64,000 bases of DNA from Megaleporinus macrocephalus (GCA_021613375.1 CM038702.1:27804849-27868848), one strand, 5' to 3'. Shown: positions 11,969-23,873, counted from the first letter of the stretch. The notes: generated by a model from the sequence alone, not told the origin. Made by a program: numbers and translations.

Positions 11969-13844
11969 CCTCACTAAGACATTATACAGTGTAAGAACGA
12001 TATCATACAGTATACCCCCGACTTCACAACATGACCACATCTGTGGCCTTATTATCACAGTGAGCACTCAAACCCCAGCTCAGGCATATGCGGGAGAAAC
12101 TGTTCAATTTCTGAATTAAAATGTTGTAAAAAAAAAAAAAAAAAAGAATACATAAATAAATAAATAAAAAAGCTGGAGAAAATCATAACGACACATTTCA
12201 CTCTAAGGTTTATGCTAAACTTTTTGAGGTTAGTGAAAAAAAACACGAGAGGAATATTAATAAGCACAGTGTTCTCAGTGCTGGTGTGTCATTTCAGGGA
12301 TAAAGACTAATCTGTCACGCTGATCTGGGGGAGCACTATGTTCTGGCCTACTCTGAGATAGTGGTCCAAGTACGGAGAGGCAGGGGAGTACACTTTCAGC
12401 ACGACTAACAAGACATACTTGTGCTTTAACAGCAGGTAGTGAACAACAGCAGATAACATCTCATGAATAAACTTGTATATTTTAAACCAATAAAGAGTTT
12501 TTATACAAATAATGACTAATACACAGCTGAAGGTTAAAGATTAGAACACGTCTTTACCACACACGCAGACTTCGACGGAGGATCTGTTTCGCTTGGCATC
12601 CATGTGCCAATTTACAAATACTGATGAATAAATACAGTCATCACTGAACTGATATGCTTAAACACAATATACTGCCAAATGCATCTTCTGAGCACAAGCC
12701 TGGTTACAAAGCAGGACACAGACAGTCCCCACAAAGAGAAGAGTACATACACAGTTTCAAAAAAATGGGTTTTGAAAGAGTTCAAAACCCATTTCAGACT
12801 GTTAACAGACTTCAGACTAAAATCCATTTACTATGATTTTCTAAGTACCGTTTTTTAACTAATGTTTTAGTGAAAACAGCTGTTAAATTAGAGCAGAACT
12901 TTCATGTATGTGCCCAACAAACAATGTATAGTTTACTTTGGAGCACATTTACTTTAAAACAATAGATCTACCTGCTCAACATGTGGCCAAGAAGCATTTA
13001 GGCCTGCACTGACCTCCTGCTCAAAAACGCAGGGCATAGCTAAAATAAGTCTCCGTTTATGGACTTAAATTAATATTTAATAAAATATTAAAAAATTATA
13101 CTTGATTTATAGATATATAGACTTGTATATAAATCTAAAACTTTCAGCTTCACCTAATCAATGACAGAGAGAACATTTAGGGATTTGTTTTTAGGTCAGA
13201 TACCTCCCGATATAAAGTAAAATATAAACAATAACTTTGAATATTGTCACTGTCTAAAGTAACAGCAAGTTTACAGGAGAGAACAAAACTTTACTTTTAA
13301 TGCAAATCAATGGAACCTGAATTATTTTAATTATTATTTTGGAATTTCCACACCATGTGAACTGTTGTGTTGATGTAGAAAAATAAAAATCTACAAAAAA
13401 TGGAGACTATTATTATTATCTGTATTAATCAATAGAATATCTAAGATCTAGAAAATGTCTAAGGTCTGAAGATTAAGTAGTATTTGTGGTATTGTATTGT
13501 GGCCCTGCAGTCAACTAATTCAGCAGAATCACGAGTTTAAGAACATGTTTTGGTTCCCACAATGTGGCTTAAACCTGGTACACGTATGCGTGCGCACACA
13601 CACACACACACACAGACACAGACAGACACACACTCTCAGACACTCAGACACTCACTTTACACTTCAGCATGTCTTGAACGCGCTCCTGCATGGACTGGCC
13701 TGCCTTCGGCCGGACGAGCAGGTAGAGGCCTTTAACTTCTGGGCATGAACGCAGCAGCTTCTCCACCAGGACCTTTCCCATGAAGCCTGTCGCCCCCGTG
13801 ATCAGCACGTTCTTCCCCGCGTACCACTCCGAAATACCCGCCAT
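191..13844 (-). CDS. far1: Fatty acyl-CoA reductase, far1-like, N-terminal 296 residues in six coding exons
   Basis: Spliced minus-strand CDS: 13656-13844, 4555-4730, 2764-2943, 1333-1510, 868-912, 191-309, then off the window at position 1. All junctions are GT-AG and phases agree. Known family role: peroxisomal NADPH-dependent reduction of long-chain acyl-CoA to fatty alcohol, the supply step for ether lipids and waxes. Seen here: Rossmann loop TGATGFMG at residues 16-23, HISTAY at 150-155 with the candidate catalytic Ser/Thr, YTYTK (YxxxK) at 204-208, and RPSIVGASW at 228-236, all extended-SDR (NAD_binding_4) features. The family is about 515 residues, so the second Rossmann part and the C-terminal sterile/membrane-anchor region are missing only because of the window edge. 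ATG 13844 was chosen because the product aligns from residue 1 with vertebrate FAR1. No in-frame ATG precedes it in the exon. Some positions look more like FAR2, so a FAR1/FAR2 paralogue is possible; the family call is secure. Confidence 0.93.
310..867 (-). other. far1: far1 intron 6
   Basis: 558 bp, GTAAGT to TTTAG. AT-rich, with no coding similarity or repeat recognised. Short stop-free stretches on the plus strand here look random. Confidence 0.8.
868..912 (-). other. far1: far1 micro-exon 6 (residues 242-256)
   Basis: 45 nt, exactly 15 codons ([15 protein letters not shown]), matching the same block in vertebrate FAR proteins. Acceptor CACAG ends at 913 and the donor is GTAAGT at 867-862. 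The polypyrimidine tract is a CT repeat followed by CA repeats. It is too short to appear as an ORF and was found by aligning the protein gap between exons 5 and 7. Confidence 0.9.
913..1332 (-). other. far1: far1 intron 5
   Basis: 420 bp. Its 3' end carries the (AG)n/(TG)n microsatellite at 914-952 that forms the exon 6 acceptor tract. Nothing else is recognised. Confidence 0.8.
914..952. repeat. (TG)n(AG)n microsatellite at the far1 exon 6 acceptor
   Basis: Five TG then about 12 AG dinucleotides. On the minus strand this is CT repeats followed by CA repeats directly before the acceptor. Confidence 0.93.
1333..1510 (-). other. far1: far1 exon 5 (residues 182-241), with YxxxK
   Basis: 178 nt. 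Acceptor CCTATAG ends at 1511 and the donor is GTGAGT at 1332-1327. Encodes [20 protein letters not shown], then YTYTKALAE with Tyr204 and Lys208 as the SDR catalytic pair, then [14 protein letters not shown]. Ends in phase 0. Confidence 0.93.
1511..2763 (-). other. far1: far1 intron 4
   Basis: 1,253 bp with no coding similarity. A diverged GATA/GACA-like stretch lies near 2,380-2,475. Confidence 0.75.
2764..2943 (-). other. far1: far1 exon 4 (residues 122-181)
   Basis: 180 nt. Acceptor TTAG ends at 2944 and the donor is GTGAGT at 2763-2758. Encodes [10 protein letters not shown], the HISTAY active-site block (residues 150-155) and [13 protein letters not shown]. The phase is the same at both ends, so the exon could be skipped in frame, losing about 60 residues including the catalytic Ser/Thr. 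The sequence upstream of the acceptor is a pure TG repeat rather than an ordinary pyrimidine tract. Confidence 0.92.
2944..4554 (-). other. far1: far1 intron 3
   Basis: 1,611 bp. Starts beside the (CA)n array at 2947-2977. The rest is AT-rich unique-looking DNA. The plus-strand stop-free stretch 3383-3733 lacks recognisable similarity and is treated as chance. Confidence 0.75.
2947..2977. repeat. (AC)n microsatellite at the far1 exon 4 acceptor
   Basis: 31 bp of pure AC, three bases from the exon boundary. Reads as TG repeats on the transcribed strand. Confidence 0.95.
4555..4730 (-). other. far1: far1 exon 3 (residues 64-121)
   Basis: 176 nt. Acceptor CTGCAG ends at 4731 and the donor is GTAAGG at 4554-4549. 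Starts in phase 0 with [10 protein letters not shown] and ends two bases into the Lys122 codon. Contains the FHCAATIRF block typical of FAR proteins. Its length is not a multiple of three, so skipping would shift the frame. Confidence 0.93.
8006..8072. repeat. Alternating purine-pyrimidine tract with (CA)n
   Basis: 67 bp alternate without a break: CATGCACGTGCGCGTGCGCA, then CA repeats, then TATAC. Confidence 0.93.
8770..9110. repeat. GA-rich low-complexity DNA
   Basis: Mostly GAGA runs mixed with GTAGAGGTGTAGAG. A probable older relative of the minisatellite at 9.3-9.7 kb. Confidence 0.85.
9266..9668. repeat. GA-rich minisatellite, 18-24 bp units
   Basis: About 20 copies of GGTGTAGAGAAGGAGAGAGA with variable GA tails. 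Related GA-rich DNA lies at 8,770-9,110. Stop-free minus-strand frames here are Ser/Leu/Pro low-complexity artefacts. Confidence 0.92.
10897..11416. repeat. Tandem array, 73-bp unit, seven copies
   Basis: Copies start at a TGCAGAA/TGTAGAA landmark at 10901, 10974, 11047, 11120, 11193, 11266 and 11339: exact 73-bp spacing. The unit includes ACACAACTCAGTTTATATCA and TTCATTCAACCTAATGAG. Copies differ by only a few bases. Confidence 0.93.
11843..11996. repeat. Long inverted repeat around TA/CA repeats
   Basis: The 38-bp arm 11843-11880 (including TTACACTGTATAATGTCTTA) is exactly complementary to 11959-11996. A diverged direct copy of the arm is at 11784-11820. The spacer is (TG)n, (TA)n and (CA)n, which extends the pairing. 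Confidence 0.9.
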
Positions 13845-13885
13845 GACGAGAGTACAACACACACGCTGCTCCACCTGAGGCCGCC
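13656..13885 (-). other. far1: far1 exon 2: 5' UTR end, start codon and cofactor-binding loop
   Basis: Acceptor TTTCAG is at 13886-13891, preceded by a good pyrimidine tract. There are 41 nt of 5' UTR, then ATG at 13844-13842 and 63 codons. The donor after AAA is GTGAGT at 13655-13650, phase 0. Encodes residues 1-63, including TGATGFMG (16-23) and EKLLRSCP. The intron just inside the donor is TG/CTGT-rich (about 13,586-13,655). Confidence 0.93.
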
Positions 13886-14105
13886 CTGAAACAGAAAGAG
13901 ATAACAGAGACAGAGTTATGCGAGGGACAAGAGTTCAGCTAGCAGCCATCAGTAGCTTTTTGGGCCAGCAGAGACAGCTAGAAGTAGCAGCAAAGCATTA
14001 TTATTATTTTCAGTTAACTGAATGAGCTAGCTTTAGCTTTCTTAGCTAGCGATTAGCTACTTTGGCTGACTCTGCTAACTCATTTTGTAAACTGTAAAAT
14101 AGCTT

Positions 14106-14356
14106 AGACTTAAATGTTTCCCAGTCATTAGAGTCAGCCAGAGTTAAGTGTTTCCCATTCTTTAGAGTCAACCAGAGTTAAGTGTTTCCCATTCTTTAGA
14201 GTCAACCAGAGTTAAGTGTTTTTTCCAGTTACTGGAGTCAGCCAGAGTTATCTGTTTTCTAGTTATTAGAGTCAGCCTGACTTAAGCGTTTTCCAGTTAC
14301 TAGAGTCAGCCAGAGTTATCCGTTTTCCAGTCATTAGAGTCAGCCTGAGTAAAGCG
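14106..14356. repeat. Tandem array, about 36-bp unit
   Basis: About seven diverged copies of a unit with TTAGAGTCAGCCAGAGTTAA and GTGTTTCCCA/GTTTTCCAGT. Lies in far1 intron 1, just upstream of exon 2. Confidence 0.85.
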
Positions 14357-14485
14357 CCATGTTCAATTATTCACTCAAAAAACAAATTAAGATTTTGAGA
14401 AACTTTGAAATAAATTGTTTTTTTATTTACAGTCAATTTAGAGTCTGAATCAAATTTGCAGTAAAATTAGGAATGTTTATAGATT

Positions 14486-14700
14486 ACAGACACACTCACA
14501 CACTATCACACACACTTACACACTCACACACACACTCACTCACTCTCATTCACACACACACACTCTCACTCACTCACTCACTCACTCACTCTCATTCACA
14601 CACACACACACTCACTCTCACTCACTCACTCACTCACTCACACACACACACTCACTCACTCACTCACACACACTCACTCACTCACTCACACACTCACTCC
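14486..14700. repeat. (CA)n / (CACT)n compound microsatellite
   Basis: Runs of CACA alternating with CACTCACT over about 215 bp. Confidence 0.93.
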
Positions 14701-16339
14701 TAGACAGACTGGTGTGAAGCTGAAAGCACATGGCCTGAAGGGTCAGAGAGATAGACGCTGAAGAAACACGGTGTTATCAGAGCTCTGTTCAGCTCCGTAT
14801 TAAACCCAGAGCAGAGTAATGAGAACACACTGACTGACCGCAGATCACCTCCACCGCCCTGCAGGACAGCCGGTCCTCATATAACCTCAGCTACTGCTCA
14901 AGCTCCATCACAGGCCGCTGGGTTATATGGTCTTACTGTCATAATATACTCCAGCAGCAGCAGCACAGCTGAATTCCTACACTGACAGACTGATCACCTG
15001 AACTGATACTGGATTACTACTAACTACACTGCACTGCCACGAGGAGAGGTTCAGAACGGGTTAAACGATCAGACAGTCATCACAGCACTAAACGCCATTA
15101 AGCGCAAGTAATTCATTTCTCAGTATCAGGAGAAACACCGGAAACGCTCAACAGAACATGATCCCACTCCCACCGGAACTCATCCAACCTGTCACAGCCG
15201 TGTCCTTTCAACAAACGCAGGTCCTAAAGCTCTCACTGAGACTCAGTTCCTCTACCAACAGACACTAACAGTCACACAAACAGCTACACGGAAACCTCAA
15301 GACCTCAGATGGGCATCTAAAACGACTGAAGGATTGTTTTTTTTCCTGGAGGAGATAAGACACGTGATAATCCACCTACAAAAAGACCCTGAAAATTCAG
15401 AAAATGATCAACAGATACAGTATCCTCTTTGAACGAGAGAGAACATCAAGCTTCACTCTCCACAATCCACAAGCTGGTTCTGTCCATCCTTCCACTGGGA
15501 GAAGACAACACCACTATGGGACTGTAAGGATGTGTAGCTGTTTAAGGGGCCAGTAAAGAGAAAAGGAAATTAATAAAGATAAACTGTAAAATAAACGTGT
15601 GGAAAAAACATTCCTGTAGATTCTTTGGAAAAAGAAAAACGGTTCTTTGTGATTATAAACGCAGCACTGTCTACGGGTGGCAGAAAATACTAAAAACATT
15701 GAACATCACAATATGTTTTGTGATATCTATTTTTTTAAGAAAAAGAGTATCATTTTCTAATTATTGTTTATAATCAAAGCTTGGTGGCACACAGGGTTTC
15801 ATTCTGCATTGCATTTAAACCCCCAACCACTAGAGAGCAGTGTTCTTCACCATTAAACTAAACTAGTAGCTTTGGGTGCAGCGCCACCATTAGTCTTAGC
15901 ACGCTTACGCATAAAGTGTGTTTTTTAGATAATATATTGAATTTGTGATAATGCCGCAGCACACCATCATAACGTCTCAGACTGTAATCACTGTACAAAA
16001 CATATAAACATTGTAACTCCATCCCCCCTGCCGCTACTCAGCCGCTACTCCAGGGTCTGCAGTGTAACTGGATGATGCTACTTTGTCCAGCGACTGGTCT
16101 CCAAACCCCTCCACCCACGTATAGACATTCCACAGGAGAGACACACACGGGGAGGAGACAGTGAAGAAAGAGAGAGAGAGGACAAAAGGACAGAAGAGAG
16201 GATTACTGCCTCACAGCGAAAACACTGCTGGAAGTGGAACAGCACTGCACACACACTCGCGCATGCACATTTCTCTCAGGTCACAGGCTCTGCACATTCC
16301 ATGTTGAGATGTTACAAACCAGAGAAGACTGAGTTCAGC

Positions 16340-16490
<151 letters not shown>

Positions 16491-17297
16491 TTTGGTGTGG
16501 GGTATTAAAGCCAGTTGATTTGTCCTGCCCTCTGTTTGGCTGCCATGTCTGCCCAGCTCCTATGTGTGTTCTGGCAGAGAGGTCAGACCCATTTGTGCGG
16601 GGATGTGGATCAGGGGGCAGTGGGCACCAGTCTGAGGTGTGCTGCTGTATTTGTGTATATATCTTAGGGTTGTAACTGGTGTCTGGATAGGTGGGGTAGG
16701 TAATAGAGATACTTTCTGAACTAAAGGACTAAAGGAGAGAGAGAGACATAAGAAAGAAACTTTTCTCCCAGGCATGCAGGGTTGCCAGATTTGTTTTTAG
16801 TTTTATTTTTATTGATTCTTATAAAATATTTTCACTAAACATTTACTTTTATGGAATATTATGGGGAATTTATTCTCCTGAGTAAGATCTGCTTTGTTCA
16901 GAGATAAAAGGATAAAAACAAGTGAGAAATAGAAACATAACATGAACAACAGTGAGAAAGAGATGGAAAGTAAATGGAAGTAATAAAAAAAGGAATGAAG
17001 GACATAGTGAATAAGAAGGGGGGAAAAAGAAAAAAAGAAGAAAGAAGAAGGAAATAAGATGGGCAAGCGGAAAGGTGCAAGACAGAGCACGGAAGAAATG
17101 AACTGACGTCACCATGGCAGCAGTGTGGTAGTGTAGTAGTTAGGGTTGGACAATTTGACCAGCGTTTAGCAACAATTCAGAAAGTAAACACACACACACA
17201 CTCGCACCTTCTAGTATTTCAGAGCAGAGCTGAGCGACACCCTGATAACGCTTACTCAAACTAAACCTCCACACTCAATCACACACTGAGACCATAC

Positions 17298-17298
<1 letters not shown>

Positions 17299-17334
<36 letters not shown>
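17299..17334. repeat. (AC)18 microsatellite
   Basis: 36 bp of pure AC. Confidence 0.95.
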
Positions 17335-17335
<1 letters not shown>

Positions 17336-17439
17336 GTACGTGACAGACTCATCCAGAGCGTTTTTAAAATGTGTAAAATCAGCATGTCTCGTTAAAGAAA
17401 GTGTAGAACGTAGGACTACGATTAGCCACGTGTTTACAC

Positions 17440-17690
17440 ACAGCGGAATTTGACCTCCGCATTTAACCCATCCGTGCAGTGAAACACACACATATACACA
17501 CACTAGTGAACATACACACCAGGGGGCGGTGAGCACACGCAGCCCTTATCCACGGCGCCCGGGGAGCAGTTGGGGTTAGGTGCCTTGCTCAAGGGCACTA
17601 CAGTCATGACTTGCCGGTCCCGGGGATCGAACCGGCGACCTTCCGGTCACAAGACCGGATCCCTAACCTTCAGGCCACGACTTGGTTAAG
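17440..17690 (-). mobile_element. tRNA-derived SINE
   Basis: On the minus strand a tRNA-like head begins near 17,682 (GTCGTGGCCTGAAGG, resembling a Pol III A box) with B box GGTTCGATCCC at 17633-17623. A body follows with CCCTTGAGCAAGGCACC and AACTGCTCCCCGGGCGCC, then TGGGTTAAATGCGGAGG. This arrangement is that of abundant fish SINEs. The element ends in AT-rich DNA without a clear tail. It is not a functional tRNA gene because the acceptor stem is not closed and SINE body follows. Confidence 0.75.
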
Positions 17691-18123
17691 GAACCAAGAC
17701 AAAGACATTTAACACTATTAATCTGATATGACACTGCACACAGCTAAATACAGTGAGTATCAGCAAACAGCAGAGCACGCGCAGCTAGCACTAAACAAAC
17801 AACTCAGAACACCGTGCAGACCAGATCTGACCGGTACGAACAGTACAGCAGCAGCAATTCAAGATCGACATTTAATGAATGAATAACCCAGAATCTGTGT
17901 CTAATGACTGCAGTTTTTACTGCATTTATTTAATTATCTTTTTTTGTTTTTAAATTAAGGGTCTACATTTAATGATTGCAGTATTGGTGATAGTTGTTTG
18001 ATTTACTTTGTTTATTTACTGCTAATTTAGTTAAAAATATTATGCTGTTTCACATGAGCTCATTAAAAATGGTAATAAATTAGTTTCCACCATGTTTCAT
18101 GACTTGCTTGCACTAATAACTAC

Positions 18124-18215
18124 AGGTAGCCCTGCCGTGGCATATAGCCCCGCCCTCTAATGGTATCGGCCTCAAAAACGCAGATCGGTCCATCTCTATC
18201 ATATATTTATATATT
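18124..18215. mobile_element. hAT-like MITE fragment
   Basis: GTGGCATATAGCCCCGCCCT and the terminal GATCGGTCCATCTCTA resemble the interior and end of the 31.1-31.4 kb element. The other end is missing. Confidence 0.5.
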
Positions 18216-21200
18216 CTACTGGTGTCGAACCAATGAGAATAGCTGATATCTCAGGTCTAGACTCTAGACTCCAAATAACCAGGCTTCAGAAATTGTCCAA
18301 GTCTGGCAGCATGTCAAACATTCGACAGTGAAGTCATTATCTGGGCAGCTCATCTCAACTCAGCGAAGCACCCAAACTGATCCGTTCAAGTCTTAAACAA
18401 AAAAAATAAAGAGAAATAAATACGGGTGATTTAAGATGTATTCATGTTTAAGGATGAATGAAGTTGAATGATAAGCTCATCCTGACGAAGACATTAAGTT
18501 ATTATTTGTAATCAGACAGTGTGAATTTAATTAACACTTTCATCAAAAAACTAAAAAACTGCATAAAAGCTGAACCTGTCACTAACACAAGTAACAATGA
18601 CCACACAGTAACAATGACCAATTACAGTTATAACAATAATGTAATAACATACCACACCAACAGCTGCATACAATTAAAGTTATTTCTCAGTGACACCTAA
18701 AAGGACCCAGAGCGAAGTGCATGTGTTCCTCATGTGATGTATATTATAAATGTCCCTACTCACTCTTCACTAGAGCCCTGCATTGGCAAGAACTTCTGAT
18801 ACAAATTATGATACAAGAGTTATGGTATGGTATTTTTTTTTTTTAATCTAAATTTTGAAAACCGTCATGGTCCATAAACAACAGACCACCGTATGCATAG
18901 GTGTGCTAATGCTAACAGTGGCAGTGTACCTTGCGCTACATGTGTATGTTCTAGTGAAGACACTGCCTTTCCAATACTGTCCAATATTTTCTATATTTTC
19001 TTACACCCGTCCACCTCCCGCCCTTCATCCGTGCACATATGCCAGAGCCGCTATCCAGAGATCAGGCATGGGCTCCAGATTAAAGTCAGTATTCCTGAAA
19101 TCCGCTCAGTGTCAGTGAAGTACTGTTTAGGAATTGTTTAGCTGTTTAGGTGAGTGGAGTGCAAAGCTGTTTGTGTTGTAGGCCAATCTAATGAAATGAA
19201 GATCAAATGGAAAGGCAAGCCTCAATGAGAAGATCAGTGCATGCATAGAAGCCAGAACCACCTGAAGAGGCAGGAGTTATTTGAGCCAAAGATCACAAGT
19301 ATTTATGCAATACTTATTTTTTTATTTTTTACCACGGACATGTTTTTGAAATCTTATCTTGACACCCTATCGATTCCCATTCCGGTAGTGCCTGGTCTGC
19401 TGAAATAGCTATCAGGTGGACATTCCTGTAAGGGTTTTTGGTTCTTCTTGTAAGTAAAAGAAAGTATTAAGTGTTATTTGAACCTCTTGTATATGTAAAC
19501 AAAAGCACAAACGGTGATTGAGGCTCCGGAGAGCCTTTACATACTTCCTGAGACAACATTCACCTGGCTTAACAAACAGTATGACGTACTTGTGGGGAAA
19601 ACAAACAATCTTAGCTCACTACGAGACGATGCCTGTGAATGGTTAAAGATGAAGATATGTGGCAAACCAAAACCACTGAAAGTATGATTTCAGCTTAGCT
19701 CCAGGACTAACGATGGGCTACAGGACTGAGGTTGTGTACTCTTTTCATAACGCAACAGAAAACTACTGTTGTGCCAAAAAAGCCCACCTGACAAGCTTGG
19801 ATAGCTGCCAAGAGCATCTTAATGGTGGTGAAGACCTTTTCCTTCTCCAAAGGTTGAAATGAGGACAGACCTCAGTTTTCAGGTCGTGTACAGACTTGAT
19901 GGGTTTGGTTCATTTGTTAGGACGGGTGAGAAGTTATCAGGCTCTGTCCTGATCCTCAAAATGAACTACAGAACAGTTTGCTTAAAGTATAAACACTAGA
20001 CAAGCCGAAGATGTCCATACGGACTAAACACAGAACGAACTAACATCTCCTGACCTCCTTTGTTACCTGCAACAGAATAAATTCGGTCACTGATCTGACT
20101 TGCAGAGGCCTTTTATCAGCTATGAGGCATGTCTAGTGGGCCTTTAGACACTACTCAAACACTGACAACTCATCATCATAAATAACAGTTGACCAGGTTC
20201 TTCTGAATACTGTGATGTTTCTTGTCTATCAACTTTAAACAGGCCTGAAGCTTCAAGCTGTCCCTGAGGCTAGATAAATGGCCTTGCATAAATGAAAGAG
20301 CCATGGACCTCTGGATAGCAACCAAACCGTATCCACTAACCACTGCCTCTATGTCCAGCTTCAAGATAAATGATAAAACCAGGGCATCAAGCATTGACCT
20401 TCATAAATCCATGGCAAACATGCCCAGATCTGACTCACCTGTGTGCAGGTTTACTCCCTGTAGGAGAGAGCTCCCTCTGTCAAAAAAACCTGACCCTCCA
20501 GGAATGCAAGCTCCAGAACAAAACCTTTATATATTTCAGAAGCAGGCAAATCAGGAACACTGGCAGGATCTGTCTGGACACTCTATTGGCTTTGGGTAGT
20601 GGGTTGCTACTTGCAGAGGTCCCCATAGCGACATTAGGTCAGTCTGTTCCAACTCTGGTCCTGGAGCAACAACAACCAATAACACAATCAAACCAGGCTA
20701 ACTTACATTACGAACTTGCGCTACGTTACTATGGACTAATGCCAAGCTAGCTGTCCAATGGACAATGCTGACACATGAAATGCCACATGTCTTCACAACC
20801 CACTTGATAGGTAACTCAAGTAAGTCTTCTTTCTCCAGACATACTTCTCATAGTTGTCAACAGATGTTCTTGTCACAAGATCACGCTGGCCACCTGCATA
20901 TTTCAGGTTATTTCCTGCTCCAACACACATTAGTTGGATAATGAGCTTACTAAGCCCTCCCTAAATTAATGAGGGTGTGTTGAGACCTTTTTTACTCTCC
21001 AACCCCACATTACTGGTGTACCTTCATTGCTAATATTGGAGCTTTGCATTATTCATACTTGCAGCCCTTGAATGGGTTTGTTCGTGTTTACCTTAGCAAA
21101 GTACCGCTCGACAGCAGGTGACGTCCTCAGCGTTAACTGCCAACAGCTCATTCTTTTCTTGATCAAGTACAAAATCCCACCATTATTTCCAGCAAAAACT

Positions 21201-21825
21201 AAAAATTTGTAAAGGGCTGGTGTGACTTCCAACAGAGCAGGAGCACACGTAAACAGTTTGTTTGATTAGTTTTAGTAATAGAATCAAAGGTGCTCCCGCT
21301 GGTTTGGAATAAAAAGCTGAGGGAAACACCAGCCGTGTGTGGAGAACATTCGACACTGGAGCTGCAGCAATGTTCCACTTTGTCACCAATGCATGCATGT
21401 CGAGCAGCCATGAACCCACAAACGAGCAGATTTTGCCACCTCTCATGCGCAGTGTTCCACAAGAAGTGTCCAAAATATACCTCTGCAACATTTCCACTGA
21501 TGAACCCACTGACAGGGTTCTGCATCATACACTGGGTGAAAAATCAAACATACTTCAGAAGAGTTTGACGAGAAATAGTTCACAGTACAGAGACTAAAAG
21601 GGTCTTTTGAATTTTTATATGTAATTGTGATAAAATAGTGATAAATATAGATATTAAGATTGTAAGACAATCACACCACGTCAGTACATGCATCACAGAG
21701 TGAGAAGTGCTGCGTCAGCGTCACACCGTTACTTCTGTTACATTATAATTATGAACAACCTTAACTGCAACGACCATATGAGGCTTGGTATCCAAGAGTA
21801 TGAGCAGTGATGACAGGACCGGATA

Positions 21826-21828
<3 letters not shown>

Positions 21829-21867
<39 letters not shown>
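21829..21867. repeat. (GT)19 microsatellite
   Basis: 39 bp of pure GT. Confidence 0.95.
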
Positions 21868-21868
<1 letters not shown>

Positions 21869-23635
21869 AGGGATCCAGTGTGAGGCCTCTGCATTGACGT
21901 CAGGTGCACTGTTGGTAATTGACATTAAACAGTGATCAGAAACTCTATACGTCGAGTGGCAGAGCGTATTTCAGCCCCTGTTCTCAGAAATGCAACAGAA
22001 TCCGTTTGGCTCAGTGGAAGTCACATGGTGTTGGTAAACAATGTGTGGGTGTAATTATTTAAATGGTTACTATATGGATATGGCCCGATATGGCAAAAAA
22101 CTTTTTGTTTTATAATAGTCAATGAAGTGAAATGCTACACAATTAGATACATTTTCAAAAGTTAAAACTAAAAATACTAGCTTAACCAACTGATTTATTT
22201 TACTTTAGGGTAAAACAACTGAAAAGTATTTAAAAGTAAAAAAAAAGTATATGCATATATATGTGAACTGCCTGGACCCTCTGCTTTAAACTGAGGCTTA
22301 CACGCTCTCCTTACAATGTGATCTTGTGTTGATATACAAAGTGTGGCTCTTTCCTTTTGGCTAGAATCAGTGCGAGAAGGGATTTTCTAATATGCTAAAA
22401 TCACATCCAGCAAACTGTGGACTTGGGGTGGATGATATGGTAAAAATATTACAATAATTTAAATATCAGTTTTACGATACCTGATACGCATCACAACTTA
22501 TTGTGTGATAACCTGGAGAAGCTGTTGTGCCACACTTAAAGAACAAGGAGAGCATACTTAGTTTGGAGTATATGAAACACTAAACAAACTTTGCTATTGG
22601 TGGTTTTTATGGTAGTACTGACAACAGGCAAGATACACTGGGAAAAGTATATAGTTGCATAATATGGCCACACCCCTGTCAAACCCAGAGCAAAATCAGA
22701 CCCTACAACTGAACAGAGGTGCAGTGGGTGGCTATTAACAGAACGAATGACTTGTTTCAACTGTTGAGAATCAAAACTCAGCAGCTGTTGGCTTCCTATT
22801 TGTCAGTTTATTGAAATAATTTTGTTCCACCTTAAATGGAGCAGCTGTAACATGTACTTGCTGTTTCATTTAAGGTGGATTCTATTAGTCGGAAATTGTA
22901 TTAGTCGTTTAACACAGTGACATGCAGTGGATAGTTGTGCAAAGTGTTATTCTGTAGGTCAGGTAGCGCATTACATCATGTATGTTTAAAGCATGAAGAT
23001 AAACCACTGAATTAACCAGGCCAGTCAGATCAGCCAGGTATGCATCATACTAGCCTCAGGTGCCTCTGTAAAACCATATAATAGTCTTATACAGATGCAA
23101 ATATTTCAGTAGCAAAAAAATTCCCATGTCTACCCAGCTCTGCTAGACCGCACCCACCTGAGAGCCATCTGCCAATAACACTCAAGACCCAGAACACTAC
23201 TAGCGATTTAGGCTCGGTGCTATGACACTGAGCTTGGTGCTAAGCAGCTTAAAGGGACCCTAAACTGAAAACAAACACGATCTGTCCTCAGCAGGAGAAC
23301 TGAAACTTTCTCTGGGGTTCTACTGTTCAGAACAGTGAGCAGATGCAGAAAGACCTGCTAATTGTTTCACCTACAGTAGGTTAAGAAATCAAGCATCAGC
23401 AAAGGATCTGCAAGCTTTACACTGGTGATGAGGAATTTATAAAGTTCCACATATATTATAGTACAATGATACTATTACTACATTACTACATACTACAATG
23501 ATACTATTAATGAAACTATAAAATAGCTTGTTAAAATAAAGGATTAGTGAAGTCTGTGCATCAATAATATCACAGATTCATCATTAACTGCACTAAAGGT
23601 AGCACTAATAAAGTCAAGGAGTTATTAGTAATGAG

Positions 23636-23873
23636 TAGAGATATAAGGATCGATCGGCTATGTATCTGTATCGGATGATTTTTAATCAAAATATGTGATC
23701 GGTGATTGGACGATATTTCTCCAATTTAGCCGATCCCGAGAGCCGATCGATGGCGTTAAACAAATGAGCTTAATATCTGTATTTCCAGCTAGCGTTTCAT
23801 CACGTCTTATAGTTCTATCGAGGAGCCTTTATTTCACGCTAATTATCGTTACGATTTTATCGCCCAGCCCTAC
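23636..23873. mobile_element. Composite hAT-like MITE fragment
   Basis: The left part (to about 23,780) matches the 31.1-31.4 kb element in inverted orientation (CGATCGGCTATGTATCTG; GGCGTTAAACAAATGAGC). The right part (23,800-23,873) matches the 33,163-33,245 element in inverted orientation (TTATCGCCCAGCCCTA). Two families are joined. Confidence 0.55.

Larger units (their letters stand above)
4731..13655 (-). other. far1: far1 intron 2
   Basis: 8,925 bp. Holds GA-rich DNA (8,770-9,110), a GA minisatellite (9,266-9,668), a 73-bp tandem array (10,897-11,416), a CA array with a potential Z-DNA tract (8,006-8,072), a long inverted repeat (11,843-11,996) and a CA-rich tract close to the exon 2 donor. 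No exon-like conserved coding was found in between. Confidence 0.8.

Noticed and set aside
17600..17690. tRNA-like sequence with B box GGTTCGATCCC
   Set aside because: Continues into a SINE body and the acceptor stem does not pair, so it was not called a tRNA gene.
20176..20750. Overlapping frames on both strands near 20.2-20.7 kb
   Set aside because: No family motif seen on either strand; no splice-site pattern consistent with an exon was established.
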